Positions 51,229 through 59,214 of a stretch of 64,000 bases of DNA are shown in pieces. Source of the DNA: Aggregicoccus sp. 17bor-14 (GTDB lineage Bacteria > Myxococcota > Myxococcia > Myxococcales > Myxococcaceae); NCBI RefSeq assembly GCF_009659535.1, contig NZ_VJZZ01000017.1, forward strand, positions 80,624 to 144,623, written 5' to 3'. The notes under the pieces are model-generated. The model was not told the origin of the DNA. It did no database searches and was given only the letters and a program-made list of their open reading frames with translations. A program made the position numbers and the translations under genes. How positions within the stretch are numbered: the stretch's first letter is position 1; the number at the start of each line of letters is the position of its first letter.

Positions 51229-51990
51229 CTATGCGGAGGGCAGGGGTGTGAGGACCTCGAAGCCCTCGCGCGTGACGAGCACCGTGTGCTCGAACTGCGC
51301 GGAGAGGCTCCCGTCCGCCGTCACCACCGTCCAGCCGTCCGGCAGGAGCCGTATCTCCGGGCGGCCCAGGTTCACCATCGGCTCCACCGTGAGCACCATG
51401 CCGGCCTTGAGCACGAGCCCCGTGCCCCGCGTGCCCACGTGCGAGACGTGCGGCGGCCCGTGCATCGCGCGGCCGATGCCGTGGCCGCCGTACTCGCGCA
51501 CCACGCTGCAGCCCTCGGCGCGCGCGAGCGCCTCGATCGCCGCGCCGATGTCCCCGAGCCGCGCGCCGTGGCGGATGACCGAGATGCCCGCGTCCCGGCA
51601 GCGGCGCGCCACGTCCACCACGTGGCGCGCGTCCGCGCTCGCCTCGCCGATGAGGAAGGTGGCCGAAGTGTCGCCGTGGAAGCCCTCGAGGCAGGTGGTG
51701 ACGTCCACGTTCACCAGGTCTCCGGGCTTGAGGCGCTCGTCCTCGCGCGGGACGCCGTGGCAGACGACCTGGTTGCGGCTGGTACACACCGCCGCGGGAA
51801 AGCCGTGGTAGCCGAGCTGGCTCGGGGTGCCGCCGCGCGCCGCCGTGTCCGCGCGCACCCAGCGGTCGATGTCCGCCGTGCTCACGCCCAGAGCGAGCCG
51901 CGCGGCGACGTGCGCGAGGGTGCCCGAGGCCGCGCGGCCTGCCTCGCGCAGGCGCTCGACGGCGTCACCGTTGAAGAGAGGGATGCCCAT
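51229..51990 (-). CDS. map: Methionine aminopeptidase, type I
   Basis: Removes the N-terminal Met from nascent proteins. The 253 residues are normal for type I. The five metal ligands are visible: Asp in VNVDVTTC, Asp in FHGDTSA, His in YGGHGIGR, Glu in TVEPMV and Glu in FEHTV; the substrate-pocket His is in LGYHGFPAAVCTS. There is no N-terminal zinc-finger extension. No ribosomal or secY genes flank it, so this is probably an extra copy, not the essential ribosomal-operon map. It is divergent from a short LysR-type gene. Confidence 0.92.
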   Translation of the reverse strand: MGIPLFNGDAVERLREAGRAASGTLAHVAARLALGVSTADIDRWVRADTAARGGTPSQLGYHGFPAAVCTSRNQVVCHGVPREDERLKPGDLVNVDVTTCLEGFHGDTSATFLIGEASADARHVVDVARRCRDAGISVIRHGARLGDIGAAIEALARAEGCSVVREYGGHGIGRAMHGPPHVSHVGTRGTGLVLKAGMVLTVEPMVNLGRPEIRLLPDGWTVVTADGSLSAQFEHTVLVTREGFEVLTPLPSA

Positions 51991-52067
51991 GGGCGGGCAA
52001 GCTGCCAGGCGGGGCTTCCGAGGGTCCAATGCTCGTTCGGCATCGCGCGGGGAGGGGACGCGTGCGG

Positions 52068-52073
52068 TAGACT
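52068..52073 (+). promoter_or_regulatory. Putative -10 box TAGACT of a leaderless transcript
   Basis: TAGACT lies 10 nt before the GTG of the LysR-type gene with no Shine-Dalgarno in the interval. Confidence 0.35.
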
Positions 52074-52083
52074 CGCCGGCACC

Positions 52084-52368
52084 GTGAGCCTCACGCACAT
52101 CCAGTCCTTCGTCGCCGTGGCCGAGGAGGGCCACGTGGGGCGCGCCGCCCGCCGGCTGCACCTCACCCAGCCGCCGCTCAGCCGGCACATCCTCGCGCTC
52201 GAGGACGAACTGGGCGCGCGCCTCTTCGAGCGCACCCCGCGCGGCATGCGCCTGCTGCCCGCAGGTGAGCGCTTCCTCGCCCACGCAAAGCGCATCCTCG
52301 AGCAAGTGGATGTCGCGGTGCGGGAAGTGAAGGTCGCAGGGACGCCGTCCGGCAACGGAGGCGCGTGA
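52084..52368 (+). CDS. LysR-type DNA-binding domain only (short or truncated regulator)
   Basis: Ninety-four residues covering only the winged helix-turn-helix of a LysR regulator: MSLTHIQSFVAVAEEGHVGRA, HLTQPPLSRHILALEDELGARLFER and AGERFLAHAKRILEQ. Full LysR proteins have about 300 residues; the ligand domain is missing. No remnant of that domain is found downstream in any frame, and the sequence after the stop changes to lower third-position GC on the opposite strand, so the gene was probably cut at its 3' end. It could still bind DNA as a small antagonist. It is divergent from the map gene. Confidence 0.7.
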   Translation: MSLTHIQSFVAVAEEGHVGRAARRLHLTQPPLSRHILALEDELGARLFERTPRGMRLLPAGERFLAHAKRILEQVDVAVREVKVAGTPSGNGGA

Positions 52369-52381
52369 GCGGCTTTGCTCG

Positions 52382-52677
52382 TCACGGCTTGTCCGCAGGA
52401 TCGTCGACAGTAATACGAGCAGTACCGCTGCCCAGGACGATCGCTCGTAGCTCGAAGTGCACGTCCTTCAGCAGCATGACGGCCTCGCGCCCATCCCATG
52501 AGGGCAAGAGAAGATGGTCGAAGGGTGAAGCGCGCTGATACCAGCGCCTATCCCAGCTGACGAACTCGTCGAGCAGCACTCCGCTCGCTGTCACTTCGAG
52601 TCCCGGATGGCCTTCACCAGGAGCGAAGCAGTGTCCGGCGCTTCCAAACCCAGGACTACTCGCCGGGCGCCAGGCAC
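52382..52677 (-). pseudogene. Small gene apparently split by a frameshift
   Basis: Two adjoining minus-strand frames look like one protein. One frame reads VVLGLEAPDTASLLVKAIRDSK to a stop at 52591; the other begins VTASGVLLDEFVSWDRRWY at 52594 and runs to a stop at 52382. Third-position GC is high in the first frame up to the switch and in the second frame after it. Inserting one G near 52594 would give a continuous AIRDSEVTASGVLL. Alternatively they are two coupled genes with a GTGA overlap. Likely a recent frameshift or sequencing error. Family not recognised. Confidence 0.5.
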
Positions 52678-52943
52678 ATGCTCGATCCATCCGGGAGGCA
52701 CACGTTGTTGGGCCCGTCGTCGATCACCCACCCGGAGTTGCAGCAGTAGCCGCTCGGGCACTCGGCGGGCGAAGTACAGGGGTACATGCATGTCGAGACC
52801 GGCCCCATGATGGAGCCGTACGAGATGCACTCCTGGCCAGTCGGGCATGGACCACAAGCGTCCTCAGTCTTGCGGTGGGCGCACGCTCCAACGAGCAGCG
52901 CGGCGGTGAACATCGAAAGGATCGCCTGCCCGTAGGTCAGCAT
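52656..52943 (-). CDS. Small cysteine-rich lipoprotein
   Basis: A 95-residue lipoprotein with signal MLTYGQAILSMFTAALLVGAC (lipobox VGAC) and about nine Cys in the mature part: ACGPCPTGQECISYG, CMYPCTSPAECPSGYCCNSG and NNVCLPDGSSMCL. This resembles small disulfide-rich myxobacterial surface proteins. Codon GC is lower than in neighbours, so it may be a newer gene. It is followed, with an overlap, by the frameshifted small gene. Confidence 0.7.
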   Translation of the reverse strand: MLTYGQAILSMFTAALLVGACAHRKTEDACGPCPTGQECISYGSIMGPVSTCMYPCTSPAECPSGYCCNSGWVIDDGPNNVCLPDGSSMCLAPGE

Positions 52944-53106
52944 CAGAATGGCCTCGGTCTTGGGGCGTACCTGCGGCGGGCCTCTGCCTCATCGTTCCTC
53001 TCCCGCGGTGGGTGCTTCGCGGGAGCAACATGGCGCGGTGGAATGCTGGGAATCATCACGGTCCCATCATGGATGGCCGTACCCATGTCTCCGGTCCGTA
53101 CCAGCC

Positions 53107-53150
53107 TCATCCCTCACCCCGACCCTCTCCCAGGGGGAGAGGGGACGGCT
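53107..53150. repeat. Dispersed palindromic repeat
   Basis: CATCCCTCACCCCGA leads into CCCTCTCCC-AGG-GGGAGAGGG (53123-53143), a perfect 9-bp inverted repeat. It lies downstream of the anti-sigma gene that ends at 53193. Confidence 0.75.
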
Positions 53151-53192
53151 TCGCTCCCTTCGTTCAGCGTGAGCTCGAAGTGAGGAGGGCGT

Positions 53193-53855
53193 CTACGGCG
53201 CGTACGAACGCGTGCGCAGCTTCGCGCGCAGCAGCACCGCGAGCGCGCCGAGCGCGACCCACGGCAGCACGTGGAAGCCGAGCAGGTGGCTCACCGTGCC
53301 CACGGGACACGAGAGGTGCAGGCCGAGCAGCCCCGCGGCCGCGGCACTCAGCGTCGCGAGCAGCGTGCGCAGCGGCCGCGCGGGCAGCGCGGTGAGCAGC
53401 CACAGCGTCGCGGCGAAGGGCAGGAGCGAGAGCAGCACCTCCGCGCCCATGCAGCCCACGCCGGCCACCGCGAAGGGCCGCGAGTCCGCGCTCCCGCTTC
53501 CCCCGAGCACCACGCCCGCGCCGGCCGCGAGCGCGAGCACCAGCCCCGCCCCCAGTGCGAAGCGCCGCGACGGCGCGAAGGCGAGCAGCGGCCCCGCAGA
53601 CAGCAGCGCGAGCAGCACCAGCCCCACTGCCCACAGCGCGGAGGTGGCTGTGGGATGCCCGTGCGTGCTCAGGCGCTGGGTGAGCAGCATCACCGCGCTG
53701 CCCACCCCCACCGCGAGGTTCAACGCCACGAGCCCCAGCGCGCTCCACCACCAGCGCCGCGCGCGTGGCCGCGTGCGCAGCTCCTCGCGGGCGAGCGCAT
53801 GGGCGCGCTTGAGCGCCTCACTGCGCGGAGGCGGAGGCGGCAGGGGCGCGCTCAT
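53193..53855 (-). CDS. NrsF/DUF1109-type anti-sigma membrane protein
   Basis: A 220-residue membrane protein with six hydrophobic helices after a cytoplasmic N-terminus (residues 1-35, Pro-rich and charged). It follows an ECF sigma factor and its start overlaps the sigma stop by ATGA, the arrangement of NrsF-type anti-sigma factors that bind ECF sigma factors and release them on signal. The DUF1109 signature is in HLSCPVGTVSHLLGFHVLPW. It has no zinc-binding HxxxCxxC motif of ZAS anti-sigmas. Confidence 0.78.
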   Translation of the reverse strand: MSAPLPPPPPRSEALKRAHALAREELRTRPRARRWWWSALGLVALNLAVGVGSAVMLLTQRLSTHGHPTATSALWAVGLVLLALLSAGPLLAFAPSRRFALGAGLVLALAAGAGVVLGGSGSADSRPFAVAGVGCMGAEVLLSLLPFAATLWLLTALPARPLRTLLATLSAAAAGLLGLHLSCPVGTVSHLLGFHVLPWVALGALAVLLRAKLRTRSYAP

Positions 53856-54400
53856 CGCATCTCCTCCCAGACGCCGCCCAGCAGCTCGCGCAGCCGCTCG
53901 TAGCCGCGGTGTGCGCGAACCTTCACCGCGCCCTCGGTGGTGCCCAGAATCTCGGCGATCTCCGCCAGCGGCAGCTCCTCGAAGCGGTGCATCACCACCA
54001 CGGTGCGCCAGCTCTCCGGCAGCTGCGCGAGCGCCTTCTGTACCGCGGCCTGCAGGGGCGCGTCCTGCACCGGCGCCTCCTCGGCCGCCAGCTCCTGTGG
54101 CAGCTCGCCGCTCGCCGTAAGCCGCTCGTGGCCGCGGCGCAGGTGGTCTCGCGCGGCGTTCGTCGCGATGGCGTAGAGCCAGGGCCGGAAGCGCGAGCCC
54201 GGGCGGAAGCGCCCGCGCGCGCGCACCAGCGAGAGGAAGGTGGCCTGGGTGAGGTCCTCCACCAGCGCCCGGTCGCCGAGCAGCCGCCAGAGGTAGCCGT
54301 GCAGGGGGGCTGCGTAGCGCTCGAAGAGCACGTCGAATGCTGCCGCATCTCCGTCGATAAAGCGCTGCATCAGCCCTTCGTCCGAGTCGTCCCGTTGCAC
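53852..54400 (-). CDS. ECF RNA polymerase sigma factor
   Basis: A 182-residue extracytoplasmic-function sigma factor with domains 2 and 4 only. Region 2 contains VEDLTQATFLSLVRARGRF and FRPWLYAIATNAARDHLRR, region 4 ESWRTVVVMHRFEELPLAEIAEILGTTEGAVKVRAHRGYERL (cut here to the recognisable HTH). The start is GTG with GAGG 8 nt upstream; an ATG at 54370 would be too short. It is coupled to an NrsF-type anti-sigma. The short palindrome GTACCTCAGTAC lies just upstream of the start. Confidence 0.93.
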   Translation of the reverse strand: MQRDDSDEGLMQRFIDGDAAAFDVLFERYAAPLHGYLWRLLGDRALVEDLTQATFLSLVRARGRFRPGSRFRPWLYAIATNAARDHLRRGHERLTASGELPQELAAEEAPVQDAPLQAAVQKALAQLPESWRTVVVMHRFEELPLAEIAEILGTTEGAVKVRAHRGYERLRELLGGVWEEMR

Positions 54401-54403
54401 CGT

Positions 54404-54417
54404 CGTACCTCAGTACG
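54404..54417. repeat. Short inverted repeat upstream of the sigma factor
   Basis: CGTAC-CTCA-GTACG, arms of 5 bp, four bases before the GTG of the sigma gene. It overlaps the ribosome site and may be regulatory. Confidence 0.3.
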
Positions 54418-54561
54418 CCCTTCAGGCCAGCGCGGTTACGCACCCCGTCAGAGCACGGCTCCGCCCGGGCCGCCAGCGCTCCGGCCCTGCACGCAGGGGC
54501 AGGTGTCGCACCCGCAGGCTCTGGTTGAACATCCGGCCCGCAGAGGGGAGGATCCCGCGCC

Positions 54562-55071
54562 GTGCCCACCAAGCTCGCCGTCGCCGCTGCCCAGTTCCTC
54601 GCCGACCCGCAGGGGTTTCGCAGGCAGTGGACCGTGCCCGCGCTGCTCTGGGAGACGGCGGACGCCGCGGGCCCGGGCGAGGAGCTCACCTGGAGCACCC
54701 ACGCCGGCGGCCTGCCCCAGCGCCCGGAGGTGGGCGACCCGCTCCTCCTCGAGGTGCAGAAGGGCAAGAGCGCGCTCAACGCGCTGGGCTTCGGCATCAC
54801 GGTGGGGCGCACCGCGAACAACGACGTGGTCCTCTACGACGCCACCGTGAGCCGCTTCCACGCCGTGCTGAGCAAGGACGAGCGCACCGGCGGCTGGCGC
54901 GTGGAGGACGCGGAGAGCCAGAACGGCACCTTCGTGCGCGAGGTGCGCCTCGCCCCGCGCACCACCACCCCGCTCGAGGACGGCACGCCCCTGCGCTTCG
55001 GCGCGGTGAGCCTGCTCTTCCTCACCCCTGAGGGGCTCGTCAGGCACCTCGAGCGCAAGCTCAAGCGCTAG
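54562..55071 (+). CDS. FHA-domain protein
   Basis: A 169-residue protein with a C-terminal forkhead-associated domain (about 75-160) carrying GR (FGITVGRTANNDVVL), S-R-F-H in ATVSRFHAVLS and NGTFV; these bind phosphothreonine peptides. The N-terminal 60 residues lack a known motif. FHA adaptors in myxobacteria work with Ser/Thr kinases, none of which is encoded here. The start is GTG with GGGGAGGAT upstream. Divergent from the sigma factor. Confidence 0.83.
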   Translation: MPTKLAVAAAQFLADPQGFRRQWTVPALLWETADAAGPGEELTWSTHAGGLPQRPEVGDPLLLEVQKGKSALNALGFGITVGRTANNDVVLYDATVSRFHAVLSKDERTGGWRVEDAESQNGTFVREVRLAPRTTTPLEDGTPLRFGAVSLLFLTPEGLVRHLERKLKR

Positions 55072-55151
55072 GGGGCAGCCCGCCGGGCCCCGTGTGTCAG
55101 CCGCCGGGCGTCACGCCCGGGCCGCTGGCGCCGGGCATCGGGCGTGCGCGC

Positions 55152-55157
55152 TATAGG
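55152..55157 (+). promoter_or_regulatory. Possible -10 box TATAGG upstream of the hydrolase gene
   Basis: CTATAGGG lies 40 bp before the ATG of the alpha/beta hydrolase gene, the same string as before the M13 peptidase. Confidence 0.3.
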
Positions 55158-55197
55158 GACTGTCAGGCGCTGCTCCCCATGCGCCCGGAGTGTCCCC

Positions 55198-56475
55198 ATG
55201 AGACGCCTCTGTGCCCGGCTGCTGCCGCTGTGCGGCCTCGCCCTCCTCGCGGTACCGATGCAGGCCGCCGCGCGCCAGCGGGCCCCTCCGCCGGCTCCTG
55301 CGGCTGCGCCCCTCTCCTCCTCCGCTTCCGCCCCCAAGCCGCCGCCGCTGTGGGGCGCGCTCGTGCCCGGGCGCTACGGAGTGGGCTTCCGCTCGCTCGC
55401 GCTGCGCGACCCCGCGCGCCCGCTGCCCGGGGGCGCCGGCGCGCGCCCGCTCCAGGTAGGCCTCTGGTACCCCACGGCGCTGCCCGCGCACGGCGGGCGC
55501 GCGCTGCACTACGGCGACCTCGTGGGCTTGAGCGGGCGAGAGCAGCACCCGGAGAAGGCGGACGCGGCCGCCGAGCGCAAGGCGCTCGCGGCCTACCGCA
55601 CGCTGCTCACGAGTAACGGCATCCCGGCCTCCGCCGCGGCCACCTGGATGAACGCGCCGCTCGCGGGCCGGCGCGATGCCCCCGTGGCCCCGGGGCGCTT
55701 TCCCCTCGTGCTGGTGGCGCAGGGCAACTTCCAGTCCGCGCAGGACCAGGTGGTGCTGTGCGAGTACCTCGCGAGCCACGGCTACCTCGTGGCGACGACG
55801 CCCTCGCCCATGCGCCTCACCGGGCCCATGAAGAGCGACGCCGAGGTGCTGCCCGCCGCGAAGGCGCAGGCCGCGGACCTCGCCTTCGCGCTCTCGGCGC
55901 TGCGCGCGGGTGCGGCGCCCGTGGACCCGGAGGCGGGCGTCGCACTCGTGGGCCACAGCTTCGGCGCGCGCGCGGCCTTCCTCCTCGCGCTGCGCGAGGA
56001 CCTGCACCCGGCGGCGCTGGTGAGCCTGGATGGCGGCATCGCGAACGCGAGCGGGAAGGACTGGCTGAGGGGGCTCGAGGGCTTCCAGCCCGCGCGCTTC
56101 AGCGTCCCCGTGCTGCACCTGTACCAGCAGGGCGACGAGGTGGTGCAGCCGGACTTCACCCTGCTGCGCTCGCTCGTGGGCAGCGAGCGCACGCTCGCGC
56201 GCGTGGGAGGGATGCGCCACATGGACTTCGGCAGCGTGGGCGCGGCGTCGGGCGTGGTGCCGGCGCTCGGGGCCGGAGGGAAGGGGCAGGGGGCGCGGGG
56301 CTATGCGGCCTCGGTGCAGCTCTCCCTGCGCTTCCTCGATGCGGCGCTCCACCGCGGGCCGGAGGCGGCGGAGGAACTGAAGAAGGCGCTGAAGGACCCC
56401 GCGCTGACGAAGGTGGAGCGATGGCCGGTGGGCTCTCGCAGCGATGGGGCCGATGGAGGGAGTGGGGCGCAGTAG
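55198..56475 (+). CDS. Secreted alpha/beta hydrolase (dienelactone-hydrolase-like)
   Basis: A 425-residue secreted protein: signal peptide MRRLCARLLPLCGLALLAVP, a Pro/Ala/Ser linker, and an alpha/beta hydrolase fold with nucleophile elbow VALVGHSFGARAAF (Ser in GHSFG), a strand LVLVAQGNFQSAQDQVVL, an acidic residue in LYQQGDEVVQPDF and catalytic His in GGMRHMDFGS. These resemble platelet-activating-factor acetylhydrolase/dienelactone hydrolase-like esterases. Substrate unknown. A palindromic repeat lies in the convergent region that follows. Confidence 0.8.
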   Translation: MRRLCARLLPLCGLALLAVPMQAAARQRAPPPAPAAAPLSSSASAPKPPPLWGALVPGRYGVGFRSLALRDPARPLPGGAGARPLQVGLWYPTALPAHGGRALHYGDLVGLSGREQHPEKADAAAERKALAAYRTLLTSNGIPASAAATWMNAPLAGRRDAPVAPGRFPLVLVAQGNFQSAQDQVVLCEYLASHGYLVATTPSPMRLTGPMKSDAEVLPAAKAQAADLAFALSALRAGAAPVDPEAGVALVGHSFGARAAFLLALREDLHPAALVSLDGGIANASGKDWLRGLEGFQPARFSVPVLHLYQQGDEVVQPDFTLLRSLVGSERTLARVGGMRHMDFGSVGAASGVVPALGAGGKGQGARGYAASVQLSLRFLDAALHRGPEAAEELKKALKDPALTKVERWPVGSRSDGADGGSGAQ

Positions 56476-56499
56476 GGTCGCGTCCATCCCGCACCCCGT

Positions 56500-56520
56500 C
56501 CCTCTCCCAAGGGGAGAGGG
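56500..56520. repeat. Dispersed palindromic repeat between convergent genes
   Basis: CCCTCTCCC-AAG-GGGAGAGGG, perfect 9-bp arms, preceded by the flank GCACCCCGT. It lies between the hydrolase stop and the small minus-strand gene. Confidence 0.75.
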
Positions 56521-56557
56521 GGCTTTCACGCGGCTTCGTCCGCCGCCGCTCCTCTTC

Positions 56558-56719
56558 TCAGTGGGCGACCTGGGTCGCTGCGGGCGGGTTGGACGAAGGT
56601 GCAGAGGCGGCGCGTGTCTCGGAGTGACCGAGGCAGGCGCCTGCGATGGCCGCTGCGAGCAGCGAAGCGGGCAACACCCAGAGCGCAGGGGGGAGCAACG
56701 GTGGAGACGTGGACGTCAT
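56558..56719 (-). CDS. Small membrane protein downstream of cydAB
   Basis: A 53-residue protein with one transmembrane helix (PPALWVLPASLLAAAIAGACLG) and a polar C-terminal tail. A perfect AGGAGG 7 nt before the ATG makes it a real gene. It is the last gene after cydA and cydB in the same direction, 130 bp after cydB. Small single-helix subunits such as CydX often sit in this place; sequence does not match known CydX, so I call this only positional. Confidence 0.55.
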   Translation of the reverse strand: MTSTSPPLLPPALWVLPASLLAAAIAGACLGHSETRAASAPSSNPPAATQVAH

Positions 56720-56849
56720 CGTGACCTCCTGAGCGCGGACACACACGCGCGCGGCGAAAAGGTTGGGGACGGCGCGCACATCCGCCCACTGTCTTCTCGC
56801 GCGCCTGCACTGTCGTGCGATGCACGGGCAGAGCAGGCAGGCACGTCGT

Positions 56850-57863
56850 TCAGCCCATGCCGCGCAGCGCCCCGCGCCCGAAGACGCGGTAGAGCAGCAG
56901 CAGGCAGGGCAGGGTGACGAGCACCGCCGCGAGCAGCACCCACAGCAGCGCGCGCTGCGTGGCCTCGCCCGCGGCCGCCTCCTGCAGCGTGAGCGCGCCC
57001 TCCACGAGGTACGGATGCTGCGAGGCCGCCCACCCCACCACGATGAGCGCGCCCTGCGCCGCTGCGGCCGCGCGCGCCGCGTGGAAGCGCCGCCGCAGCA
57101 GCAGCCCGAACGCCGCGAGCGCCGCCACCGCCGTCGCCGCGTGCAGCGCGAGCGCGAAGGGCGCGTGCACCAGCCCCGCCCACAGCCGCGGCGCCCCGGT
57201 GCGCGCGAGCAGCAGCACGGCGAAGGCAGCGACGAACAGCGCGGCCCCGCTCGCGAGCGCGCGCCGTCGGAAGTCCTCCGCGAGCGCCGGCTCCTCCGCC
57301 TCCGCGCTCAGGTACACCGCGGCGAGGAAGGCGAAGAGCGCGAGCGCGAGCGCGCCGGTGGCGAGCGCGAAGGGGCTCGTCCACGCGGCGAAGAAGCCGC
57401 TCACCACGATTCCCTCGCGCAGCCGGATGCCTCCCGAGGCCACCGCCCCCACGCACATGCCCAGCAGCGCGGGCGCAATCACGCTCGCCGTGCTGAACAT
57501 CCGTCCCCAGCGCCGCTGCACCGCGTCCCCGCGCGCGTCGTAGGCGCGGAAGGTGAAGGCGCTGCCGCGCAGCACGATGCCAATCAAGAGCAGCGTGAGC
57601 GGCACGTGCAGCGCCACCGAGAGCGCGGCGAAGGCGCGCGGGAACGCACTGAAGAGCAGCACCACGCCGGCGATGAGCCACACGTGGTTGACCTCCCACA
57701 CCGGCCCGATGGCCCGCGCGATGAGCGCGCGCTGTGCCTCCTTGCGAGGGCCGCTGGCGAGCAGGTCCCACACCCCGCCGCCGAAGTCCGCGCCGCCCAG
57801 CAGCGCGTAGAGGACGAAGGCGGTGAGCATCGCGAGCGCGAGCAGCGTCTCAGTGCTGGGCAA
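56850..57863 (-). CDS. cydB: Cytochrome bd-type quinol oxidase subunit II
   Basis: Second subunit of the bd oxidase, which transfers electrons from quinol to oxygen. The 337 residues have eight to nine helices and subunit II hallmarks: ALLGGADFGGGVWDLL, the IGPVWEVNHVWLI stretch and ALHVPLTLLLIGIVLRG. The start is TTG overlapping the cydA stop by 14 bp; an internal ATG at 57830 is possible but would trim the first helix. The second gene of the cyd operon. Confidence 0.92.
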   Translation of the reverse strand: MPSTETLLALAMLTAFVLYALLGGADFGGGVWDLLASGPRKEAQRALIARAIGPVWEVNHVWLIAGVVLLFSAFPRAFAALSVALHVPLTLLLIGIVLRGSAFTFRAYDARGDAVQRRWGRMFSTASVIAPALLGMCVGAVASGGIRLREGIVVSGFFAAWTSPFALATGALALALFAFLAAVYLSAEAEEPALAEDFRRRALASGAALFVAAFAVLLLARTGAPRLWAGLVHAPFALALHAATAVAALAAFGLLLRRRFHAARAAAAAQGALIVVGWAASQHPYLVEGALTLQEAAAGEATQRALLWVLLAAVLVTLPCLLLLYRVFGRGALRGMG

Positions 57864-59175
57864 GGGGCACCTCGCTTCCGGGCAGCGTGCTGCGCACCTG
57901 GCGCCCGAGCAGGAAGAGCACCGTGGCGCCGAGGAACAGGTACACGAAGGTGAAGAGCCAGAAGGGCGCGGCGAGGTAGGGCACCGGCGTCACCGCGTCC
58001 ACCGTGCGCAGGGCCCCGCGCACCACCCAGGGCTGGCGGCCCCACTCCGTCACCAGCCACCCGGCCTCCAGCGCCACGAGCCCCAGCGGCCCCGCCCACG
58101 TCCACGCGCGCAGCCACCCGCGCCCCTCGGGCCAGGCCTTCTTGCGCCAGCGCCGCCACAGGCTCGCCGCCGCGAGCAGCGCCATCAGCGAGCCCGTGCC
58201 CACCATCACCTGGAAGCTCAGGTGCACCTTCGCCACCCGCGGCCACTCGTCGCGCGGGAAGGCGTCGAGGCCCTTCACCTCCGCATCCGGGTCCTCGAAG
58301 GCGAGGATGGACAGCCCGCGCGGCACCTCCAGCGCCCAGCGCGTGGTGCCCGCCGCCTCGTCCGGCACGCCACCCAGGCGCAGGGGCGCGCCGCGCTCCG
58401 TCTCGAACTGTCCCTCCAACGCCGCGAGCTTCACCGGCTGGTGGCGCGCGACGTGCTTCGCCGAGAGGTCTCCGACCACCGGCTGCAAGAGCGCCGTCAC
58501 GCACGCGAGCGGCAGCGCCACGCGCAGGGCCTTGCGGTGGAAGGCCTCGCCCGGGTGCCGCGCGAGCGCCCACGCGTGGATGCCCGCCATGGCGAAGGCG
58601 CTCGCCTGGTAGCAGCTGAGCAGCACGTGCGCCGTCTGCGTGGGCCAGGAGGGGCTGAACATCGCCTGCAGCGGCGCCACCGAGAGGAGCCGCCCGTCCG
58701 CGCCGAGGACGATGCCCGCCGGGTTGTTCATGAAGGCGTTCACCAGCGTGACGAAGAAGGCGCTCGAGGCGCCCGAGAGCGCCACCATGACGCCGCTGAA
58801 GAGGTGCAGGTTCGCGCTCACCCGCTCGCGGCCGTACAGGTAGATGCCGAGGAACAGCGCCTCCACGAAGAAGGCCACGCCCTCCAGGCTGAACGCGAGG
58901 CCGATCGCCTCGCCGTAGCGCCCCATGAACTGCGGCCACAAGAGCCCCAGCTCGAAGGAGAGCACCGTGCCGCTCACCGCCCCCACCGCGAAGAGGATGG
59001 CGGTGCCCTTCGCGAGCTGCGCCGAGAGCCGGCGGTAGTCCGCGTCCCCCGTGCGCCGGTAGGCGAGGTCGCTGAGCACCATCAAGAGCGGCAGCGCGAC
59101 TCCCGCCGCCGCGAACACGATGTGGAAGCCCAGCGAGAGGCCCATCTGCGCGCGGGCGTAGAGGAGGTCGGTCAT
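57850..59175 (-). CDS. cydA: Cytochrome bd-type quinol oxidase subunit I (cyanide-insensitive type)
   Basis: Heme-bearing subunit I. In 441 residues, heme ligands are recognisable: H18 (SLGFHIV), H183 (TAHVLLS) and a Met in LSFQVMVGTG, with E98 and E105 in the proton channel (LEGVAFFVEALFLG). The periplasmic Q-loop is short, as in the cyanide-insensitive oxidase group of Pseudomonas and other aerobes. It supports respiration at low oxygen or when heme-copper oxidases are blocked. The gene lies 35 bp after ogt on the same strand, but has its own AT-rich upstream patch. Confidence 0.92.
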   Translation of the reverse strand: MTDLLYARAQMGLSLGFHIVFAAAGVALPLLMVLSDLAYRRTGDADYRRLSAQLAKGTAILFAVGAVSGTVLSFELGLLWPQFMGRYGEAIGLAFSLEGVAFFVEALFLGIYLYGRERVSANLHLFSGVMVALSGASSAFFVTLVNAFMNNPAGIVLGADGRLLSVAPLQAMFSPSWPTQTAHVLLSCYQASAFAMAGIHAWALARHPGEAFHRKALRVALPLACVTALLQPVVGDLSAKHVARHQPVKLAALEGQFETERGAPLRLGGVPDEAAGTTRWALEVPRGLSILAFEDPDAEVKGLDAFPRDEWPRVAKVHLSFQVMVGTGSLMALLAAASLWRRWRKKAWPEGRGWLRAWTWAGPLGLVALEAGWLVTEWGRQPWVVRGALRTVDAVTPVPYLAAPFWLFTFVYLFLGATVLFLLGRQVRSTLPGSEVPLAQH

Positions 59176-59188
59176 GCCCTCGGGATAA

Positions 59189-59214
59189 CTAATGGCCAGT
59201 GGATGCGCAATTAG
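59189..59214. promoter_or_regulatory. AT-rich inverted repeat upstream of cydA
   Basis: CTAAT (59189-59193) and ATTAG (59210-59214) form an interrupted inverted repeat in the 35-bp gap between ogt and cydA. It may bind a redox regulator or mark a promoter. Confidence 0.3.

Noticed and set aside
53860..54850. Plus-strand frame opposite the sigma factor
   Set aside because: Antisense shadow of the sigma and anti-sigma genes.
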